Below, one piece after another: positions 56,604 through 64,000 of a stretch of DNA of 64,000 nt. The notes under the pieces were generated by a model, which had not been told where the DNA came from, did not search any database, and saw only the letters and a list, made by a program, of their open reading frames with translations. Source of the stretch: Aquitalea palustris (GTDB lineage: Bacteria > Pseudomonadota > Gammaproteobacteria > Burkholderiales > Chromobacteriaceae); the NCBI RefSeq assembly GCF_003693445.1, contig NZ_RFAR01000052.1:1-64000 (forward strand). The letters are read 5' to 3'. Positions within the stretch are counted from its first letter, which is position 1; every line of letters begins with the position of its first letter. The translations under genes were made by a program, and so were the position numbers.

Positions 56604-59108
56604 ATGTCGCACGACCTGATCCATCCGGAACTGATTTGCCTTGCCACGGCACCTGCCAGCAAGGAAGACGCCATCCGCCAGGCCGGCCAGCTGCTGGCCC
56701 GCGCCGGCTGTATCGATGCCGCCTATATCGACAGCCTGCTGGCGCGTGAAGCCGTGGCCAACACCTTCCTGGGGCATGGCGTGTCCATTCCGCACGGTAT
56801 GGTGGAAGACCGCCACCTGATCAAGCGTACCGGCATCGCCATCCTGCAGATTCCGCAGGGGCTGGAGTGGAACCCGGGTCAGGTCACCCACCTGCTGTTT
56901 GCCATTGCCGCCCAGTCGGACGAACACATCCAGCTGCTGCGTCGTCTTACCCGCCTGCTGCAGGACGAAACCCGCCTGCAGCAGCTGTTTGCCACCAGCG
57001 ATCCGCAAGAGCTGATCGCCGCCCTGTCTGACAGCGCAGCGGCACCGGCGGCCCCTGCCGAACCGGCGGGCGATCTGGCAGAAAAATTTGAATGGGTGGT
57101 GGACTACCCCAACGGCCTGCACGCCCGTCCGGCCACCGCCTGGGTGGAAACCGCCCGTCAGTACGCCGCACAAGTGCAAGTGCGCCATGGCCACCATGTG
57201 GCCGATGGCAAGAACATGATTTCCCTGCTGCAACTTGGCCTGCAACGTGGCGACCGCCTGGTGGTATCGGCCGAAGGCAACGATGCCAGCGCCCTGCTGC
57301 AAGCCCTGCAAGGCATGATGAGCCGCCTGACCGCCCAGGAACAGACCGACGCTGCACTGGCCGCACAAAAAGCCCAGGCCCAGCGCAGCGAACACAACTG
57401 GCAGCCGCCGGGCCACCCGCTGGAAGTGGCCGGCATCAGCGCCAGCCCCGGTCTGGCGATTGGGCAGGTACATGTGCTGACCCACGGCCTGCCGGCCATT
57501 CCCGATCACCCGCTGGCCCTGGCCGAAGCCGGTGACAAGCTGCATGTCGCACTGGCGGAAACCCGCGCCGAACTGGCCAAGCTGGCCGAAGACACCGCCC
57601 AGCGCCTGGGTAATGCCGAAGCCGCCATTTTCAAGGCGCAGGCCGAGCTGCTGAGCGATACCGACCTGATCACCCTGTCCTGCCAGCTGATGGTGGAAGG
57701 CCACGGCGTGGCCTGGTCCTGGCATCAGGCGGTGGAACGGCTGGCCGACCGGCTGGCTGCGCTGGGCAACCAGCTGCTGGCCGCCCGTGCGGCCGACCTG
57801 CGCGATGTAGGCCGCCGCGTGCTGGGCAAGATTGACCCCAGCCTGCAGGCCACCACCCTGGCCGAGCTGCCGGACAACTGCATTCTGCTGGCTAGCGATT
57901 TATCGCCGTCCGATACCGCCGGGCTGGATACCAACAAGGTGATTGGTCTGGCCACCGCCCAGGGCGGCCCCACTTCGCACACCGCCATTCTGGCGCGCAC
58001 GCTGGGCCTGCCGGCACTGGTAGCTGGTGGCCCCGGCCTGCTTGGCGTCGCCAATGGCACCGCCGCCATTCTGGATGGCCAGAGCGGCCGGCTCTACCTG
58101 AGCCCGAGCGAACTCGACCTCAAATCCGCCCGCGAGTGGATGGCACTGCAAAACGAACGCAAGGCACGTGAGGAAGAACAGCGCAGCCTGCCGGCAGAAA
58201 CCCGCGACGGCCACCGCGTGGAAGTGGCCGCCAACGTCAACCGTCCGGACCAGGTGGCTGCGGCCATTGCCTCCGGCGCCGAAGGCGTGGGCCTGATGCG
58301 TACCGAATTCCTGTTCCTGGAACGTGACGACAGCCCGGATGAAGCAGAACAACTGGCTACCTATCAGGGCATGCTGCAGGCACTGGAAGGCCGCCCGCTG
58401 ATCGTGCGTACGCTGGATATCGGCGGCGACAAGCAAGTGCCCTATCTGAACCTGCCGCATGAGGAAAACCCCTTCCTCGGCATGCGTGGCGCCCGCCTGC
58501 TGCTGCGCCGCCGCGACCTGCTGGAACCACAACTGCGCGCACTGTACCGCGCCGCCCGTGGTGGTCAGCCGCTGTCCATCATGTTCCCGATGATTACCTC
58601 ACTCAAGGAAATCACCCGCCTGAAGGGCCTGTGTGAAGGCATCCGCCGCGAGCTGGATGCGCCGGTGGTACCGATCGGCATCATGGTGGAAGTGCCTGCC
58701 GCCGCCACCCTGGCCGACAAGCTGGCTGAGCATGTGGACTTTTTCTCCATCGGCACCAACGACCTCACCCAGTACGCTCTGGCCATCGACCGCCAGCATC
58801 CGGAACTGGCGGCAGAAGCCGACAGCCTGCACCCGGCCGTGCTGCGCCTGATCCACCAGACCGTACAGGGTGCAGCCCTGCATGGCCGCTGGGTGGGTGT
58901 GTGCGGCGGCATTGCCGGCGACCCCTTCGGTGCCGCCCTGCTCACCGGCCTGGGTGTCAACGAACTGTCGATGAGTCCGCGCGACGTCGCCAGCGTCAAG
59001 GCCCGCCTGCGCGGCAGCGACTTTGCCAAGCTGGCCGCACTGGCGCAGCAGGCACTGGATTGCGATAGCGCCGAAGAAGTCCGCGCCCTGCAGAGCCTGC
59101 TGTCATGA
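56604..59108 (+). CDS. fruB: Fructose PTS multiphosphoryl transfer protein EIIA-HPr-EI
   Basis: The protein has 834 residues from the ATG at 56604 (MSHDLIHPELICLA), with AGGAG upstream. It moves phosphate from phosphoenolpyruvate to the fructose permease in one polypeptide. The EIIA-Fru domain (about 1-145) has phospho-His64 (LGHGVSIPHGM). The HPr domain (about 160-250) has His173 (YPNGLHARPATAW) and a regulatory-type Ser207 (KNMISLLQLGL). Enzyme I (about 270-834) has phospho-His459 (GGPTSHTAILAR), with the PEP-binding GVGLMRTEFLFLERD and the C-terminal GVCGGIAGDPFGA. Carrying EI makes the operon independent of a separate ptsHI. fruK starts 4 bp before its end. Confidence 0.96.
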   Translation: MSHDLIHPELICLATAPASKEDAIRQAGQLLARAGCIDAAYIDSLLAREAVANTFLGHGVSIPHGMVEDRHLIKRTGIAILQIPQGLEWNPGQVTHLLFAIAAQSDEHIQLLRRLTRLLQDETRLQQLFATSDPQELIAALSDSAAAPAAPAEPAGDLAEKFEWVVDYPNGLHARPATAWVETARQYAAQVQVRHGHHVADGKNMISLLQLGLQRGDRLVVSAEGNDASALLQALQGMMSRLTAQEQTDAALAAQKAQAQRSEHNWQPPGHPLEVAGISASPGLAIGQVHVLTHGLPAIPDHPLALAEAGDKLHVALAETRAELAKLAEDTAQRLGNAEAAIFKAQAELLSDTDLITLSCQLMVEGHGVAWSWHQAVERLADRLAALGNQLLAARAADLRDVGRRVLGKIDPSLQATTLAELPDNCILLASDLSPSDTAGLDTNKVIGLATAQGGPTSHTAILARTLGLPALVAGGPGLLGVANGTAAILDGQSGRLYLSPSELDLKSAREWMALQNERKAREEEQRSLPAETRDGHRVEVAANVNRPDQVAAAIASGAEGVGLMRTEFLFLERDDSPDEAEQLATYQGMLQALEGRPLIVRTLDIGGDKQVPYLNLPHEENPFLGMRGARLLLRRRDLLEPQLRALYRAARGGQPLSIMFPMITSLKEITRLKGLCEGIRRELDAPVVPIGIMVEVPAAATLADKLAEHVDFFSIGTNDLTQYALAIDRQHPELAAEADSLHPAVLRLIHQTVQGAALHGRWVGVCGGIAGDPFGAALLTGLGVNELSMSPRDVASVKARLRGSDFAKLAALAQQALDCDSAEEVRALQSLLS

Positions 59109-60061
59109 ATAGCCCGCTGATCACCATCACCCTGAATCCGGCCATCGACCAGACCGTGTGCGTGCAGAATTTTCAGCCCGGTGCAGTCAACCTGGCGCTG
59201 TCCAGCAGCAGCAATGCCGGCGGCAAGGGCGTCAACGTTGCCAGCTGCCTGGCCGACTGGGGCTTGCCGGTGCTGGCCACCGGCCTGCTCGGCCGCAATA
59301 ACAGCGAGGCTTTCGAAGCCCTGTTCAAGGACAAGGGCATTGCCGACCGCTTTATCCGCGTGGCGGGCGATACCCGCGTCAACATCAAGCTGTCTGATCT
59401 GGCCAATGCCAGCACCACCGACATCAACCTGCCCGGCCTGACGGTGGGCGAAGCCCAGTGGGAACGCCTGCTCACCCTGCTGGCGGCAGACATCAACCCC
59501 GGCAGCCAGATCGTGCTGGCCGGCAGCCTGCCGCAAGGGCTGGAGCCGGAGCGCCTGCCGGTGCTGATCGGCAAGCTGCGCCAATGGGGCGCGCATGTGC
59601 TGCTGGACAGCAGCGGCCCGGCACTGGCCAGCGCACTGGCCGCGCCCCGCGCCAGCCTGCCGGACTGCATCAAGCCCAATCGCCACGAACTGGAGCAATG
59701 GGCGGGACGCCCCCTGCCCACCCTGGACGATGTCCTGGCCTGCGCCCGCCAGTTGCAACAGGCCGGCGTGGCCGAGGTGGTGGTGTCGCTCGGCGAGGAA
59801 GGCGCGCTGTTTGTGCTGGACGATGGCCCCGCCCTGCTGGCACGGCTGCCGGTACAGAACCCGCTCAGCACCGTCGGTGCTGGCGATGCCTTGGTAGCCG
59901 GCCTCAGTGCCGCACGCCACCAGCGCCTGGCCGGTGAAGACCGTGCGCGGCTGGCCGTGGCCTTTGCCACCGCCAAGCTGGCGCGTATCGGCCCGCACCT
60001 GCCGGCTCGCAGCGAGGTGGAAGGCTTGGCGCAGCAAGTGGATGTCCAGTTACTGCAATAA
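59105..60061 (+). CDS. fruK: 1-phosphofructokinase
   Basis: The protein has 318 residues. It phosphorylates fructose 1-phosphate, the PTS product, to fructose 1,6-bisphosphate. The PfkB motifs are [12 protein letters not shown] at the start, [19 protein letters not shown], and the C-terminal [16 protein letters not shown] carrying the catalytic Asp and anion hole. Its start overlaps the fruB stop by 4 bp (ATGA), so translation is coupled. fruA follows after 98 bp. Confidence 0.97.
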   Translation: MNSPLITITLNPAIDQTVCVQNFQPGAVNLALSSSSNAGGKGVNVASCLADWGLPVLATGLLGRNNSEAFEALFKDKGIADRFIRVAGDTRVNIKLSDLANASTTDINLPGLTVGEAQWERLLTLLAADINPGSQIVLAGSLPQGLEPERLPVLIGKLRQWGAHVLLDSSGPALASALAAPRASLPDCIKPNRHELEQWAGRPLPTLDDVLACARQLQQAGVAEVVVSLGEEGALFVLDDGPALLARLPVQNPLSTVGAGDALVAGLSAARHQRLAGEDRARLAVAFATAKLARIGPHLPARSEVEGLAQQVDVQLLQ

Positions 60062-60159
60062 ACCATCATGCTGCGGGCGGGCAACGCTCACCCACCCCGC
60101 CACGCGGCAGATCATCAGCAAAGCAACAACAACAGGCAGACAAAACTAGGAGAAAGACA

Positions 60160-61869
60160 ATGGCAAACCTGCTGGCAGTAATTGCAGCCCCAGACCGCAG
60201 CACCCAGGCCATGTTGGCTGGTGAAGCCTTGCGTCAGGCGGCAAGCAAGCTGAAACACAAGATCGATGTGGAAATTCATACCGCACAGGGCGTGCAACAG
60301 CCGCTGAGCGCCAGCGCCATCGCCAGTGCCGATGCGGTGCTGCTGCTGGGTGAAGCAGCCGCGCAAGACGTGCGCTTTGCCAACAGCCACACCCTGCTCA
60401 GCTCACTGGAAGCCGTACTGGCCGATGCTGAAGGCCAGCTCAAGGCCAGCCTGAACGCCCAGACCGCCAGCAGCGCGCTGCGCATTGTCGGCATTACCTC
60501 CTGCCCCACCGGCATCGCCCACACCTTCATGGCCGCCGAAGGCCTGAGCCAGGCAGCACAAAAGCTGGGCCACAGCATCCGCGTGGAAACCCAGGGTTCG
60601 GTCGGCGCACAGGACACCCTGACTGCCGATGAAATCCGTCTGGCCGATGTGGTGATCATCGCGGCGGACACCCAGGTCGATCTGGCGCGTTTTGTTGGCA
60701 AACGCTTGTACTCCAGCGGCACCAAGCCGGCCATCAACGATGGCGAAAACCTGGTGCGTCGCGCCATTGCCGAAGCCCAGCCGCACGCGACCAGCCAGGC
60801 CGCCGGCAGTACTGCGGCGGCCACGGCAGCAACAGCCAGCCAAAGCGAACAGCGCAGCGGGCCCTACAAGCATCTGATGACTGGCGTGTCCTTCATGCTG
60901 CCCTTCGTCACTGCTGGCGGCATCATGATTGCGCTGGCTTTTGCGCTGGGCGGCATTTACGCCTTCGACGATGCCCACAAGGGCACGCTGGCCTGGGCCT
61001 TGTTCCAGATTGGTGCCAAGTCGGCGTTTGCGCTGATGGTGCCGATTCTGGCTGGTTATATCTCCTACTCCATCGCCAACCGTCCGGGCATTGCCCCCGG
61101 CATGGTGGGCGGCATGCTGGCCGCCAGCCTGGGCTCCGGCTTTCTCGGTGGTATTGCCGCCGGTTTCATCGCCGGTTACGGCACTGACTGGCTGAACAAG
61201 AAAATCCAGCTGGGACGTAATCTGGACGGCCTGAAGCCGGTACTGATCCTGCCGGTGCTGGGCTCCCTGCTGGTGGGCCTGCTGATGATCTACGTCATCG
61301 GTACGCCGGTAGCCGCCCTGCTGGCGATGCTGACCGAAGCACTCAAGAGCATGCAGGGCAGCAGTGCCCTGCTGCTGGGTGCCATTCTGGGCGCGATGAT
61401 GGCCTTTGACATGGGCGGCCCGGTGAACAAGGCAGCCTACGCCTTTGCCACCGGCCTGATCGCCAGCCAGGTCTACACCCCGATGGCCGCCGTGATGGCA
61501 GCCGGCATGACCCCGCCGCTGGGTATTGCCCTGGCCACCAAGCTGTTTGCCGACCGCTTTACCGCCGACGAACGTGAAGCCGGCAAGGCCGCTGGCGTGC
61601 TGGGTATTTCCTTCATCAGCGAAGGGGCGATTCCCTTTGCCGCCCGTGATCCGCTACGGGTGATTCCGTCGCTGATGGTAGGCTCGGCGGTGACCGGTGC
61701 CATCTCCATGGCCATGGGCGTGGAACTGAAAGTACCGCACGGTGGCGTGTTCGTGCTGCCCATCCCCAATGCGGTGACCAATCTGGGATCCTACCTGGTG
61801 GCACTGGTGGTGGGTACGGTGCTGACCGCCGTGATGCTGCGCGTGCTGAAAAAACCGCTGGCACAGTAA
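60160..61869 (+). CDS. fruA: Fructose PTS permease EIIBC
   Basis: The protein has 569 residues, with AGGAG upstream. Domain order is EIIB', EIIB, EIIC. The first copy (about 1-95) lacks the cysteine motif and is the degenerate EIIB' known from FruA. The second (about 105-205) has phospho-Cys115 in [23 protein letters not shown] (about 225-569) has about eight to ten membrane segments with [32 protein letters not shown], the substrate-binding region of fructose permeases. It takes up fructose and releases fructose 1-phosphate inside. A terminator follows at 61928. Confidence 0.97.
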   Translation: MANLLAVIAAPDRSTQAMLAGEALRQAASKLKHKIDVEIHTAQGVQQPLSASAIASADAVLLLGEAAAQDVRFANSHTLLSSLEAVLADAEGQLKASLNAQTASSALRIVGITSCPTGIAHTFMAAEGLSQAAQKLGHSIRVETQGSVGAQDTLTADEIRLADVVIIAADTQVDLARFVGKRLYSSGTKPAINDGENLVRRAIAEAQPHATSQAAGSTAAATAATASQSEQRSGPYKHLMTGVSFMLPFVTAGGIMIALAFALGGIYAFDDAHKGTLAWALFQIGAKSAFALMVPILAGYISYSIANRPGIAPGMVGGMLAASLGSGFLGGIAAGFIAGYGTDWLNKKIQLGRNLDGLKPVLILPVLGSLLVGLLMIYVIGTPVAALLAMLTEALKSMQGSSALLLGAILGAMMAFDMGGPVNKAAYAFATGLIASQVYTPMAAVMAAGMTPPLGIALATKLFADRFTADEREAGKAAGVLGISFISEGAIPFAARDPLRVIPSLMVGSAVTGAISMAMGVELKVPHGGVFVLPIPNAVTNLGSYLVALVVGTVLTAVMLRVLKKPLAQ

Positions 61870-61927
61870 GCCATAGCCGGACCAGCAGCCCAGATCTGCT
61901 GGCCGGTAAACCGTTTCTCTCTCTCGG

Positions 61928-61957
61928 GCCAACTCCTTTGTGGGTTGGCATTTTTTT
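61928..61957 (+). terminator. Terminator of the fru operon
   Basis: GCCAAC (61928-61933) and GTTGGC (61944-61949) form a stem followed by A and seven T (61951-61957), 58 bp past the fruA stop. It separates the fru operon from the glycoside genes. Confidence 0.8.
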
Positions 61958-61990
61958 GCCCGGCACATGGAAACGGCATCTTAAAAAAAC

Positions 61991-62000
61991 GGAAATTTCC
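61991..62000. promoter_or_regulatory. GGAAATTTCC palindrome upstream of the symporter gene
   Basis: A perfect 10-bp palindrome sits 108 bp before the symporter start, with related GGAAACGG and CGGAA elements close by. LacI-type operators often have this form with an extra central CG. It may be the operator of a glycoside-responsive repressor encoded beyond the right edge. Confidence 0.3.
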
Positions 62001-62108
62001 AGAACGGAATGGCCAGAGCACCGCATGGCAGCGCTGCTATGGTAGAGCCCATTCCCGCCGTGGCAGGCAAGCTTGCGCCAAGCCCGGCTTACTCTGGAGA
62101 ACCACCAC

Positions 62109-63482
62109 ATGTCTGCCCCTGCCCTGTCCGCCGCCGATGTCAAACTGGGCCTGCGTGAAAAAGTAGCCTATGGACTGGGCGACATGGCGTCCAATCTGTC
62201 GTTTGGTGCCGTGTCGCTGTTCCTGCTGTTTTTCTATACCAATATCTTTGGCCTGAGTGCTGGCGAAGCCAGCCTGATCTTCCTGATCGCCCGCATCATC
62301 GACGCGCTGTTCAACATCCTGCTGGGCTACGCCATCGACAAGACCCACAGCCGCCACGGCAAGCTGCGGCCCTATCTCTTGTATGGTGCGCTGCCACTGG
62401 GTGTACTGACCGTACTGTGCTTCAGCACCCCGGACACCAGTTACAAGTTTGCCTATGCCCTGGTCAGCTACACCGTGTACTGCCTGGCCTACACCACGGT
62501 GAACACCCCCTATTCGGCCATGAACAATATGCTGACCCAGCACGCCATGTCGCGCTCCTCGCTGTCGGTCTATCGCATGGTGTTTGCCACCATGGGCTAC
62601 TTTGTGGTGTCGGTGTATGCCGACCAGCTGATTCGCCGCTTTGCCGATCCGCGCACCGGCTACCAGCTCACCATTGCCCTGTTCGCTGTGCTGGCCACCC
62701 TGCTGTTCTATGCCTGCTTTGCCATGACCAAGGAGCGCATCCACCAGCACAAGGACGAAGCACCCAGCCTGCGCCAGATGGTGCAGGCTATCACCGGCAA
62801 CCTGCCCTTGTTCCACCTGTCCATGTTCACCGTGTTTACCTATATCGCCTACAGCGTGTGGATGGCCGCCGCCATTTACTACATCAACTATGTCCTGCGC
62901 GATGAAGCCTATACCGCCAGCTTTTTCGCCCTCCAGACCATAGCCAATGTCGCCGGCACCATCGCCTCGGAACAACTGATCGCCCGCTTCGGCAAAAAAA
63001 GACTGACCCTGCTCACCCTGGCTGCCGGCGCCTTGGCACTGGCCTACCAGTACTGGCTGGCGGGTGACAGCCGACTGGCCATCATGGCCTGCGTCTGCCT
63101 ATACAGCGCTGCCATGGGCAGCATCTTCGTCTGCATGTACGCCATGGTGGCCGACACGGTGGAATACGCCGAATGGAAGCACCATGTGCGTACCGAGGGT
63201 GCCATCTACGGCTATTTCAACTTCATCACCAAGGTGGCCATGGCCATTGCCGGCGGGCTGGCCGGGCTGATCCTGCAGTATGCCGGTTACGACGCCGCCC
63301 ATATCACGCCGCGGGCGCAAGACTGGATCGCCCTGATGATGACCCTGATCCCCGCCGCCATGTTTGTACTCGCCCTGCTGTTCATGCTGCTCTACCAGCT
63401 GGACGAAGACAGCTATCTGCGCATGGTGGGCCAGATCGAGGCACGCAAGCAACACGCCGGCACCCCGGTACAGGAGTCCTGA
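62109..63482 (+). CDS. GPH-family sugar:cation symporter
   Basis: The protein has 457 residues from the ATG at 62109, with TGGAG upstream. It has twelve membrane helices of the glycoside-pentoside-hexuronide (MelB-like, MFS_2) family: LREKVAYGLGDMASNLSFGAVSLFLLFFYTNIFGLSAGEASLIFLIARIIDALFNILLGYAIDKTHSRHGKLRPYLLYGALPLGVLTVLCF, then the loop motif VADTVEYAEWKHHVRTEGAIYGYFNFITKVAMAIAGGLAGLIL. These are hallmark sequences of the family. The downstream GH3 gene begins 2 bp after its end, so it probably imports a beta-glycoside such as a gluco-oligosaccharide. Confidence 0.93.
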   Translation: MSAPALSAADVKLGLREKVAYGLGDMASNLSFGAVSLFLLFFYTNIFGLSAGEASLIFLIARIIDALFNILLGYAIDKTHSRHGKLRPYLLYGALPLGVLTVLCFSTPDTSYKFAYALVSYTVYCLAYTTVNTPYSAMNNMLTQHAMSRSSLSVYRMVFATMGYFVVSVYADQLIRRFADPRTGYQLTIALFAVLATLLFYACFAMTKERIHQHKDEAPSLRQMVQAITGNLPLFHLSMFTVFTYIAYSVWMAAAIYYINYVLRDEAYTASFFALQTIANVAGTIASEQLIARFGKKRLTLLTLAAGALALAYQYWLAGDSRLAIMACVCLYSAAMGSIFVCMYAMVADTVEYAEWKHHVRTEGAIYGYFNFITKVAMAIAGGLAGLILQYAGYDAAHITPRAQDWIALMMTLIPAAMFVLALLFMLLYQLDEDSYLRMVGQIEARKQHAGTPVQES

Positions 63483-63483
63483 A

Positions 63484-64000
63484 ATGACAGCCAATCACCA
63501 AGAACTGATCGCCAGCATGAGCCCGCAAGACAAGGTCAAGCTGCTGAGCGGGCATGGATTATGGCGCAGCGCCAGCCTGCCGCAGCTGGGCATCAGCGAC
63601 TTTGTCATGACCGATGGCACCTATGGCGTGCGCTACAGCACGGCCCAGATCGACGAGCAGGAAAGCTGGAATATCAGCGACTTCCTGTCGGTGATCCAGC
63701 AGGACGCAGGCCAACAGGCAGACGACGGCAAGGGCGGTTCCGAAGCGCTGTTTGGCCACTCACGCCCGGCCACCTGTTTTCCCAATGGCTCCAGCCTGGC
63801 CTGCAGCTGGGATGTGGCACTGGTGGAACAAATGGGCCGGGCGCTGGCGATTGAATGCCAGTCCATGGGCGTGGGCCTGCTGCTGGGGCCGGGCATCAAC
63901 ATCCGCCGCACGCCGCTGGCCGGGCGTGGCTATGAATACTACTCGGAAGACCCGCTGCTCAGCGGCGATCTGGCTGCAGCGCTGATCAACGGTCTGCAAC
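63484..64000 (+). CDS. Glycoside hydrolase family 3 (beta-glucosidase-like), 5' part
   Basis: The first 172 codons are in the window; the gene runs off the right edge. The ATG at 63484 starts MTANHQELIASMSPQDKVKLLSGHGLWRSASLPQLGISDFVMTDG, the N-terminal opening of the GH3 barrel. Further on come PATCFPNGSSLACSWDVALVEQMGRALAIECQSMGVGLLLGPGINIRRTPLAGRGYEYYSEDPLLSGDLAAALINGLQ. The last part is the GH3 signature GPGxNIxRxPLxGRxxEYxSEDP. No signal peptide, so it acts inside the cell on sugar brought in by the symporter encoded just before it. The catalytic aspartate (SDW-type motif) would lie beyond the edge. Confidence 0.92.
   Translation, partial: MTANHQELIASMSPQDKVKLLSGHGLWRSASLPQLGISDFVMTDGTYGVRYSTAQIDEQESWNISDFLSVIQQDAGQQADDGKGGSEALFGHSRPATCFPNGSSLACSWDVALVEQMGRALAIECQSMGVGLLLGPGINIRRTPLAGRGYEYYSEDPLLSGDLAAALINGLQ

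Noticed and set aside
56466-57725. 419-codon minus-strand frame over the start of fruB and its promoter
   Set aside because: It covers the EIIA and HPr coding sequence in antisense and runs across the fru promoter, with no family character.

Overview
The window is a gene-dense, GC-rich stretch of a betaproteobacterial chromosome, most probably from the Chromobacteriaceae (Chromobacterium/Aquitalea/Vogesella group). The best pointers are a 297-residue phenylalanine hydroxylase with the iron ligands in exactly the positions known for the Chromobacterium violaceum enzyme, an earP-efp pair (arginine-type EF-P modification), an acetoacetate decarboxylase/3-hydroxybutyrate dehydrogenase/patatin operon, and the core block cmk-rpsA-ihfB-lapA-lapB-pyrF. 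The genus is not settled by reading alone. I see no tRNA or rRNA gene, CRISPR array, insertion sequence or prophage.

Region by region: (1) 1-528 holds no convincing gene, only two hairpins. (2) 529-9524 starts with a tail-anchored unknown protein, followed by a co-directional signalling cluster: a membrane sensor kinase, a stand-alone receiver, a PAS-PAS-kinase-receiver-Hpt hybrid, a receiver-HD-GYP protein (c-di-GMP hydrolysis) and an HDOD-receiver-GGDEF protein (c-di-GMP synthesis). (3) 9648-19221 holds phhA with a divergent Lrp-type regulator, a DUF808 membrane protein, a KirBac-type potassium channel, a cardiolipin synthase-like enzyme, an AstE/aspartoacylase-like hydrolase, the DNA alkylation repair pair alkA-ogt, a PAS-GGDEF protein and an FKBP isomerase. 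(4) 19467-26755 holds a DUF1302 outer-membrane protein, two regulator-target pairs, and a divergent REC-EAL / NarL-type regulator pair resembling RocR/RocA1. (5) 26904-35275 holds a B12-dependent ribonucleotide reductase with possible NrdR boxes, a large DUF748/AsmA-like protein, earP and efp. (6) 35378-40253 holds dinB-like, zapE, and the adc-bdh-patatin operon. (7) 40323-51495 is a largely minus-strand housekeeping block: cysM, hldD, hldA, ugd, pyrF, lapB, lapA, ihfB, rpsA, cmk, with aroA pointing the other way. (8) 51631-55286 holds a MazG-like protein, cytochrome b561, and an MFS exporter with a divergent LysR regulator. (9) 55344-64000 is a carbohydrate region: a LacI-family repressor, the complete fructose PTS operon fruB-fruK-fruA, a GPH-family sugar symporter and the 5' part of a GH3 glycosidase that runs off the window.

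The functional themes are second-messenger signalling (six c-di-GMP or phosphorelay output proteins at three loci), envelope/LPS biogenesis (hldA, hldD, ugd, lapA/B, cardiolipin synthase, AsmA-like) and carbon use (fructose, glycosides, PHB-derived C4 acids, phenylalanine). The least explained items are the signalling cluster with opposed c-di-GMP outputs and a degenerate receiver, the RocA/RocR-like pair without a kinase beside it, the tail-anchored 273-residue protein, and several near-perfect palindromes in divergent promoters.
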